From: a virus
IMG/VR virus record: IMGVR_UViG_3300025131_009806
Span: 1-58,364 of that record
Reading direction: 5' to 3' (one strand)
DNA: 58,364 bases
Part shown: positions 53,001-58,364 of the stretch, one piece after another
How the letters are laid out: every line of letters starts with the position of its first letter
Position numbering within the stretch: position 1 is the stretch's first letter
Position numbers and translations under genes: made by a program
Notes under the pieces: model-generated
Databases searched by the model: none
What the model saw: the letters and a program-made list of their open reading frames with translations, nothing else
What the model was told of the DNA's origin: nothing

Positions 53001-53639
53001 TATCACCTTAGCGGCTCTGGATTTGAAAAAAATACAGATGCAATAGGATCTGAAACATTTTATTTTAGTTATCTATCACCTGCATTTGACATCTCTCAGA
53101 CAGACAATAAGGTCAGAGTGAGAAGTTACCAAGATCCAGAGCTGATATCTCTCAGTGAATATGCAACATCTACACCTACATATGAGGTGAGAAAAAGTGA
53201 GGAACCTGATGACGATGCAAGATTTAGAATAGAGATGTCATCAGTTAGTGGCCTTAATGAGGATATCATGAGAATATTTGGCTCGCTAGACTTTTTTGAT
53301 GATGCTCTCGGAAGGCCTAATCTTTTATTTGATGAGTTCTACCCTGACCTCGACCAGATCAGAAAGATCTACTTTAATAGACTCAAAGAGAAGCCTGACT
53401 TACAAATCTTTTTTGACATGTTTAAATGGTTCAGTTCAGCATATGGTGATCTTTTAGGCCAGCTTATACCAAAGAGAACAAAATTTTTAGGCGTAAACTT
53501 TGTAATAGAGTCGCATGTAATAGAAAGAAGTAAGTTTAGATACTTATTTGATGAAATTTATCTAAAAGCACTCTTCAGAGACAATGATAGGGGAAATCTA
53601 TTACTTTCTCAGATTGTTGGACACTTATGTAAATTTTAG
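50037..53639 (+). CDS. Large baseplate protein with two laminin-G-like domains
   Basis: A 1200-residue structural protein. A ConA/LamG-like domain spans about 160-360 (SFSIELELYPAP, GRFNHICTTFD, FSGSMDEVRVFHSTRSDID). A second lies at about 700-960 (GSFTYEAIYQF, FSGQVSQIRFWSNALSERSW). Between and after these are parts shared with wedge-type proteins (AQYLTAFLLIWAKFYDEMKI; FFDMFKWFSSAYGDLLGQLI). Such domains often bind glycans. It starts at GTG 50037. By position and size it could take the role of T4 gp7 (about 1030 residues), which is inferred. Confidence 0.68.
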   Translation: MSNFKINSRPRLFNPSVVRGQFKVAKPSKISLSQLGDTNFQSTSSFRYDTARSPLKSTQEISLDWSRFENHTFFNSAESKVNIAFQRIINEYPFDGTLKEVEAFEDSLTGYEKYILDIFPKSAGFLNFSGTSESENPASGYGEKLGTYISVQDRAGVLFPDFSKNRTAESILDFGKDSFSIELELYPAPRENENQIICQKRSNSNDSITVALSESSSTSKCDLIFSVTSGSATLFASSSIEKGRFNHICTTFDRSPGQGILKIFVSESLRVTSSMAFEMGSLSFGRANFIIGSGSSVKTPEWSTPHGEKEFIPKVTFSGSMDEVRVFHSTRSDIDQKRDSRRGIYASNDLKLYFKFNEPTGSFNLKSVVLDSSGNSLHSEIKNFEIGLRISGSISNPLSSENLKRNPILFPSYYKISNLNRKLLVSASLYDRENPNLITSLIPMHFLLEGQYNQGLDSEKGDIGSPISGKSIPGSARIGSAQYLTAFLLIWAKFYDEMKIFVDHFSRVLSVDYDDNLSITDKFLPFVADYYGFTLPSLFSNVDPVQFINGDDIQKTYSQSTNSIKYVQSQIWKRILINLNDITTSKGTTYSIRSLLRSAGINPDNIFNIREYGGPTKRSLAGRRQTKSETATSLDFSGSLNPSSFTPDTQGFSSDIPHLVSPFLSASRVEVGYPEQVGTMVSKVRYPPHGISSDPSDGLLTSGSFTYEAIYQFEKNKDHPGEQSLVRFHVTGTSSPSNVNGVLANVTVVSGAQNSMTSSGDDLKLFVRSDSNSSTSPTLALILTGLNIFDGNLWNVSFGRTRSDDRPETDSQTYLTKRSSAVQSSSYFLRCARQSYGSVSQIFMTSSYFMSAPVVASSDDSFQKISTAYNVSGAFIAIGSQSLGGAASGRFLNSVDDSGQYRNALFTKFSGQVSQIRFWSNALSERSWIEHVRSFKSLGVENPLINFNFNDFSTGSFGRLRVNASTDQRILTAGSDRKIRIFDFSQNGYHLSGSGFEKNTDAIGSETFYFSYLSPAFDISQTDNKVRVRSYQDPELISLSEYATSTPTYEVRKSEEPDDDARFRIEMSSVSGLNEDIMRIFGSLDFFDDALGRPNLLFDEFYPDLDQIRKIYFNRLKEKPDLQIFFDMFKWFSSAYGDLLGQLIPKRTKFLGVNFVIESHVIERSKFRYLFDEIYLKALFRDNDRGNLLLSQIVGHLCKF

Positions 53640-53647
53640 GATCAGAT

Positions 53648-54571
53648 ATGTCAATAAAACCATTTGTAGATAGACCAAAAGTTGATATAGGCCAGGATGT
53701 CACTATTCTGCCTGCCTCTGGCGGGATGAATACTAGTGAGATAGATAGATTTAGGCAGGGAGTCAGCATGCGGCACTGGCGTGACTTTAAGTGCTCTCTA
53801 GTTCCAATGATCACGTCTAAGGGGTTTATACACAATGCTAGTGCAAGGATGGATTTTTCGCTCAACAAGTCAGACTACGGTCAGCCAAAACTATTTGAAG
53901 ATCTAGGAAACAACGGTGTATTCAATGGAATCTTCTCTCCTTTTGATGACATAGTAGGTGTATTCAGCGGAAAAGACTTCATAGAGGATCCAGGGACTCA
54001 GATGTATCCTAATGTTATGGTCAGCCCAAATTGGCTAGATCCTGCTATGATGGACGGAGTATTAGACCCACTTCAGATAAGACATCAGATGAGCAATACT
54101 AATGCTGAAGGACCGTTTTCAGCTCATGGCATAAGAGGTGCCCTGATGCCGAATATTGGAAATGAGATACTTGGCAGGGGAACCTTTATATGGTCTGTTA
54201 TTCCATTTGAACCAGAAGCTAAGAATCCACCGTATTATGACTCACAGGATGTACCTATGGAAATTACGTCTCCGACAGGAGATAAATTTGTATTATCATT
54301 TCCTGGATTTGACTATCCTGAGGAGACACAAGTCGAGCCATTTGATGACACTGTTCTCTCTGAGAAGATAGAAAGTCAGCAATTTAATATACTTAACACA
54401 CTATCTGGCTCTGTATTAGGAGCCGGCGAGTTCGGAATATATCAGAAGTCTGCAACAGTCGGGTTTATCTATAGGGACGGAAACTATATCATAAAGAAAG
54501 GCCAGATAGAGACTGGTGTGAAACGAGTCATGGGAACTGACTCTATAGCATTTGGAGGGTTCCTTAAGTAA
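53648..54571 (+). CDS. Tail/baseplate-associated protein of unknown function
   Basis: A 307-residue protein without a recognised family. VTILPASGGMNTSEIDRFRQ, GFIHNASARMDFSLNKSDYG and GTFIWSVIPFEPEAKNPPYY suggest a beta-rich, soluble structural part. It lies between two large baseplate-type genes and ends in a TAATG overlap with the next, so it is probably made with them. AGGATCAG lies upstream of the ATG. Confidence 0.6.
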   Translation: MSIKPFVDRPKVDIGQDVTILPASGGMNTSEIDRFRQGVSMRHWRDFKCSLVPMITSKGFIHNASARMDFSLNKSDYGQPKLFEDLGNNGVFNGIFSPFDDIVGVFSGKDFIEDPGTQMYPNVMVSPNWLDPAMMDGVLDPLQIRHQMSNTNAEGPFSAHGIRGALMPNIGNEILGRGTFIWSVIPFEPEAKNPPYYDSQDVPMEITSPTGDKFVLSFPGFDYPEETQVEPFDDTVLSEKIESQQFNILNTLSGSVLGAGEFGIYQKSATVGFIYRDGNYIIKKGQIETGVKRVMGTDSIAFGGFLK

Positions 54572-57500
54572 TGCCACGATTACAATTAGCCTCATATGAC
54601 CTAAGTGATACGTTTCAAGACTCGAGTGGAAATGTCTACTCATACCATAGCGGACAGGATCTAAAAGTCTGGATTCGTCCCGCTCCTGACGAACCAAAAG
54701 ATCTGAGTAGAAATAATCTATCTTGCGAGTACGATGATGATCCGCCTATCTCTGATGCAACAATTGGTAGTAAGTCTTATCCTGTGATAGGTGATCAGGC
54801 CAGCAGCCCTGGTGTTATAGAAGTCTCGAACTCGACCGGAGACCTCTCATTTACCAGCCTGCCAAGCGCGGGAACGCCAACGACATCTTCAGATAGACCA
54901 TTTTCAATAAGTATGTGGGTGAAAGTAGATTCGCCGCACGCTTCGGGCACAGGATATATAGCCTGGAAGCCAAGCTTATCATACGGAGAGTATGGGCTCA
55001 TCATAGCCACCGACGACTCGCTGCGATTCCAGCTCTACGACGACGATAACGATGCCTCCCAGTTCGTGCTCACCACCGGGGAAATCCCATTAGGTCAGTG
55101 GAATCACATAGTTGTAACATATGACGGTCGAGGGGGAACCGGTGCAGCGACCGTCACCGCTGCCCTGGGCCTGAAAATCTATATGAATGGATCAGACTAC
55201 TCTGGGTCCCGGACCTACGCCGGCAGCTACAAAGGAATGCAGCCTAATTGGGGTGCTGATCTAGTCATACGAAATTTCGCGCCCGCGAACTCGGCTGTTT
55301 TTAAGGGTGAGATTGCAGAGATCGCTCTGTGGAATAGAGAGCTACCTGAAGTAGATATTCTCACAATATATAACGCAACACGAAACGGTGCCTATGATCT
55401 ATTTACCGGATATCTCAATAATCCAGTTAGAACAATCGTAAGAAGCAGAGACAATGCGACAGGATCATACCCATCAGTTCTAAGAACCACTGGATTTAAG
55501 CAGAGCACACCAGATCCATTTGATGATAACAGGACAGTTGTATTTCACACGATAAAAAAGTTTAGAAAGTTGGGCGCTAATAGGCAGGCGGTCTTCACAG
55601 ATCCGCTCATGGATGTCCACTATCCGGTCATGCTCACAAAGGTAGATCACGACAAGTACTATAGGAACTGGGTATCAACACCTAACACATCTGGGTCAAT
55701 CATCGCATCAGGTAGTGTGGGACCATTCATATCTCTACAGGGACTAGAGCCATCAATAAATCAGCACAGAGACTTCACACCGTTTAATGAGAGCAGGGTC
55801 TACATAGACCCAGGAAGCACATTTTACATGACAGGAACGAAGAGGACAACCTATCCTGGCTTCACATCTCCACTAGAGGACAAGGTCCAGATAGTGATAC
55901 CCCTTCCAAATGTAAGTGATAAGATCTGTAGCAGGTGGAATAGTGACTTCGGCGGTGATGCGGTTGCCGGCACAAACTTTATTGAGCCAGGTGTGACAGA
56001 TTCAACAGATGTAGAGGTCACACCGACATCACAGTATAGTGGATTTAGCTACTACAACTGGATTAATGGAAGATGGGAGGACATAGGCCTCTATGATCCT
56101 GCGACTGGGATAGCACGCAAGACACACATGTTCTATCTAGCTGCTGAGAAAAGACAGGGCAGCACTTATCTATATCCAGAGTTTCTTCCATATGCGAGTG
56201 ATGGGAAGCACAAGCAGCCGTGGCACATCCAGCCACCGTCTTATCAGTTTAAGATGTCACATCACACAATGTACATGACAAGGACATATAATGACTTAAT
56301 CATGACAGGTGCCTATGGAAAGATAGGCGCGCCCACAATTGCAGCCGCCGCTCCGCAGCATCCTAGGTATCACGCAACTTCATCACAAGCCCTGTCTCTC
56401 TCTAGTTACATAAAGCATCCATTCCTGCTTGAGAAGGCAGTTATTGAGATACCGGTCATCGTCAGAAGAAAGAATGGTGCGTCATACCCACCTGGGGGTT
56501 CATATAAGGTCGACGGCGGTGACAGAGACATAGATAATTACACATTTTTCATGTACAGACAGCAGAGAAGACCGTCATTTAAGATCAATATGCCGACTAG
56601 TCCCTCTGATCAGCAGAACTATATAGAAAGAGATAGCGCAGCAGATGTAAGCGGTAGCACAAGGTTTCTAGTCATGAGTGCTTCAGCTGCTTTTTATAAT
56701 AGCCCCTCGATAAGATCGTCAGCCCTACAAAGTGAAATATCATCTCTAGGGCTACCACACACACCATCCTTTGAATATGACTTTAACCTAGAGGTAGACA
56801 GTGACAGCATCCCGAGCGAAGGTGCTGAAGCAGCATTCACAGGATCTATTCGTCTAGAGTTTATTCCAGCAGTTGCAAATAGAGGAGACTGGGGAGGATC
56901 CCGATTCGCAATCAGGAGCGGTACAGTTCCGGGTGAAGCCACCAAATTCCCCAGCACGTCGTGGCAGCCGATCTCAGCATATACCTCAGCGGTCATACAA
57001 GATTTCTGGCCAGGCGGCACCACAGACACCTCCCAGATGCAATTACACTCGAGCTCCTGGGCATACATGCAAGCTGCAGGAGAATGGCGAGTAGCAGGGC
57101 CCATCCCGACAACGAATGATGCCGGGCCTTATTCTCTATCTCCCTTCGAGGCTAGGTGGGGGAATCTAATTCAGGTGACCCAGCACTCGACAGAGAATAC
57201 AGACCCTGAAATTATTATCTCAGAACCGGGTGCTAACAGACCGTTCACGGGTCGTGCAGGCTTCAGCACTGATGAGCGGTCCACAGGCTCATTGGGCTAT
57301 TACCCCGAGACTGGGGCTGGTGCTGGCGACAACTTCCCGAGGACAGGGTACATATGCCGAGGAATCAAGGTTGATCAGATATCTCCAAATACACCCTCTC
57401 CATACCTGCTACTTCCTGAGGATGAGATAGTCATTGGGATCGATGCAAGCATATCATCTACGATGGTGTCTGGGACACAGGACCAGCTTGGATTTGATAA

Positions 57501-58364
57501 GAGTAACCATGACATGACCCACGCGGCCGGAAAGACCAGGTGCAATGCTCTTAACATCATGTCTGGATCATTCATGAAGATCATGGCTGGAGAGGCAAAG
57601 CTCACGCTCTTTGGCTCGCTCATAAAGGAGGACAAGGAGCACATGTCGAGCCTCGACCAGAACCTCACGTCAGATGCCATTCACCATGACATCCATCAGG
57701 TCGGTCCGCTTGATCAGTACATGATAGGGTCAGCTAAAGACTATCGAGGTACTTACATCGATAGATACATAACTGGATCAATGAGCGTTCGAGGGAGACC
57801 TCTCGCTGACGGAAGAGCTGGAACACGTGGTGTCAGCATGCTTTTTTCGTCAGAGGATGATATCGTGCCCAATTTCAAGGGTCCCGTTTCAAGACTGTCA
57901 AGGGGAGGTCTCAATTACCTAACTTCACAAAATTTATCTGGAAGTCTTCTTCGAGGTGTCAAGCTAGTTGACAAGTCTGAGAGATTTTATGACACACTTC
58001 TTCCAGACTATGTTGAGTATGCTAGTCTTCACAACGTCGACAGCGACGGTGACAAGACCGCGCTCGGAGTCTTCTATGTATCTAATAATTTATCTAGAGG
58101 AGTAACTAAGGTAAACAGACAGGGACATACGGTAATATATGCGTTTAGTAGCATGTGGGAGGGACTCTGGGGTAGGCCAGTTATCGAAGACACCGGTCAA
58201 GATCCTTATACCGCACAACCGACCCTAAGATCATATGATGATGGGAGGATCCTCCGGTACAGATCAGGCAGAGAGCTTCCATATGCCACCAACCCTACAA
58301 GAATGTCTTCAGATAGATTTATATCTATAGGTGCGAGATATGATGATGCGATCTGGGAGGCACC
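54571..58364 (+). CDS. Large tail/baseplate protein with laminin-G-like domain, 3' partial
   Basis: The frame is open from ATG 54571 to the right edge: I read 1264 codons without a stop. Residues about 60-260 are a ConA/LamG-like domain (FSISMWVKVDS, LGQWNHIVVTYDG, FKGEIAEIALWNRELPEVDI). The rest contains beta-rich parts (FHTIKKFRKLGANRQAVFTD, YLLLPEDEIVIGIDASISST) that look like a virion surface protein. It is visibly more G+C-rich than the neighbouring baseplate genes, most of all in the LamG part. Start overlaps the previous stop (TAATG). Length and C-terminus are unknown, as the gene continues outside the window. Confidence 0.78.
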   Translation, partial: MPRLQLASYDLSDTFQDSSGNVYSYHSGQDLKVWIRPAPDEPKDLSRNNLSCEYDDDPPISDATIGSKSYPVIGDQASSPGVIEVSNSTGDLSFTSLPSAGTPTTSSDRPFSISMWVKVDSPHASGTGYIAWKPSLSYGEYGLIIATDDSLRFQLYDDDNDASQFVLTTGEIPLGQWNHIVVTYDGRGGTGAATVTAALGLKIYMNGSDYSGSRTYAGSYKGMQPNWGADLVIRNFAPANSAVFKGEIAEIALWNRELPEVDILTIYNATRNGAYDLFTGYLNNPVRTIVRSRDNATGSYPSVLRTTGFKQSTPDPFDDNRTVVFHTIKKFRKLGANRQAVFTDPLMDVHYPVMLTKVDHDKYYRNWVSTPNTSGSIIASGSVGPFISLQGLEPSINQHRDFTPFNESRVYIDPGSTFYMTGTKRTTYPGFTSPLEDKVQIVIPLPNVSDKICSRWNSDFGGDAVAGTNFIEPGVTDSTDVEVTPTSQYSGFSYYNWINGRWEDIGLYDPATGIARKTHMFYLAAEKRQGSTYLYPEFLPYASDGKHKQPWHIQPPSYQFKMSHHTMYMTRTYNDLIMTGAYGKIGAPTIAAAAPQHPRYHATSSQALSLSSYIKHPFLLEKAVIEIPVIVRRKNGASYPPGGSYKVDGGDRDIDNYTFFMYRQQRRPSFKINMPTSPSDQQNYIERDSAADVSGSTRFLVMSASAAFYNSPSIRSSALQSEISSLGLPHTPSFEYDFNLEVDSDSIPSEGAEAAFTGSIRLEFIPAVANRGDWGGSRFAIRSGTVPGEATKFPSTSWQPISAYTSAVIQDFWPGGTTDTSQMQLHSSSWAYMQAAGEWRVAGPIPTTNDAGPYSLSPFEARWGNLIQVTQHSTENTDPEIIISEPGANRPFTGRAGFSTDERSTGSLGYYPETGAGAGDNFPRTGYICRGIKVDQISPNTPSPYLLLPEDEIVIGIDASISSTMVSGTQDQLGFDKSNHDMTHAAGKTRCNALNIMSGSFMKIMAGEAKLTLFGSLIKEDKEHMSSLDQNLTSDAIHHDIHQVGPLDQYMIGSAKDYRGTYIDRYITGSMSVRGRPLADGRAGTRGVSMLFSSEDDIVPNFKGPVSRLSRGGLNYLTSQNLSGSLLRGVKLVDKSERFYDTLLPDYVEYASLHNVDSDGDKTALGVFYVSNNLSRGVTKVNRQGHTVIYAFSSMWEGLWGRPVIEDTGQDPYTAQPTLRSYDDGRILRYRSGRELPYATNPTRMSSDRFISIGARYDDAIWEA

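Noticed and set aside
56694-57104. Minus-strand frame of 136 codons
   Set aside because: A shadow of the forward frame that runs from 54571 to the right edge without a stop.
1-58364. tRNA genes, insertion sequences or attachment sites
   Set aside because: All gaps are shorter than 80 bases and none shows a cloverleaf, transposase or flanking direct repeats.

Overview
The window reads as part of the genome of a large T4-like tailed phage with a contractile tail, probably from an aquatic or marine setting. Supporting signs: a gp25-like and a gp6-like baseplate wedge protein, a gp5-type OB-fold hub protein, a gp55-like late sigma factor, and a tail-fibre C-terminus (NRWANVYTGDLHL) of the type I know from cyanophage structural proteins. 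All 52 genes called lie on the + strand, packed with ATGA/GTGA/TTGA/TAATG overlaps. I see no tRNA, transposase, integrase or CRISPR array. The host cannot be read from the sequence.

Layout. (1) 1-6278: two adjacent, related repeat-rich fibre proteins; the first runs in from beyond the left edge. (2) 6344-39242: about 36 consecutive genes for making, modifying and transferring activated sugars, visibly more A+T-rich than the fibre genes and the right end. (3) 39289-43682: a PD-(D/E)XK nuclease with probable Fe-S cysteines, two GT4-type glycosyltransferases, a small membrane protein and the late sigma factor. (4) 43692-58364: baseplate and tail module (hub, wedge, and large proteins with laminin-G-like domains); the last gene runs off the right edge.

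How the cassette may work. RmlA and RmlB make dTDP-4-keto-6-deoxyglucose. An FdtA-like isomerase, DegT-type aminotransferases, an RmlC-like epimerase, RmlD-like reductases and a C-methyltransferase could turn it into amino- or branched deoxysugars. A GDP-mannose 4,6-dehydratase opens the GDP-deoxysugar branch, and a short UDP-sugar dehydrogenase and a PseB/FlaA1-like dehydratase act on UDP-sugars. At 16464-21284 sits a nonulosonic (sialic-type) acid module: a compact GT29-like sialyltransferase with all four sialylmotifs, a CMP-sialate-synthetase/methyltransferase fusion, NeuB, an aminotransferase and an SDR. Tailoring genes include five methyltransferase domains, a carbamoyltransferase, a 2OG-Fe(II) oxygenase, a PIG-L deacetylase, a B12-binding radical SAM enzyme and a sulfotransferase. 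Eight further glycosyltransferases could assemble a glycan. Whether it decorates the virion (for example the adjacent fibres) or the host surface is not shown by the sequence.

Regulation. Several of the few real intergenic gaps carry a TATAAT element 19-27 bases before the next start. Two (35093-35107 and 46064-46078) share an identical 15-base core with an extended -10 (TGATATAAT). The gp55-like sigma factor encoded here is a candidate reader. One convincing rho-independent terminator (39246-39273) closes the sugar cassette.
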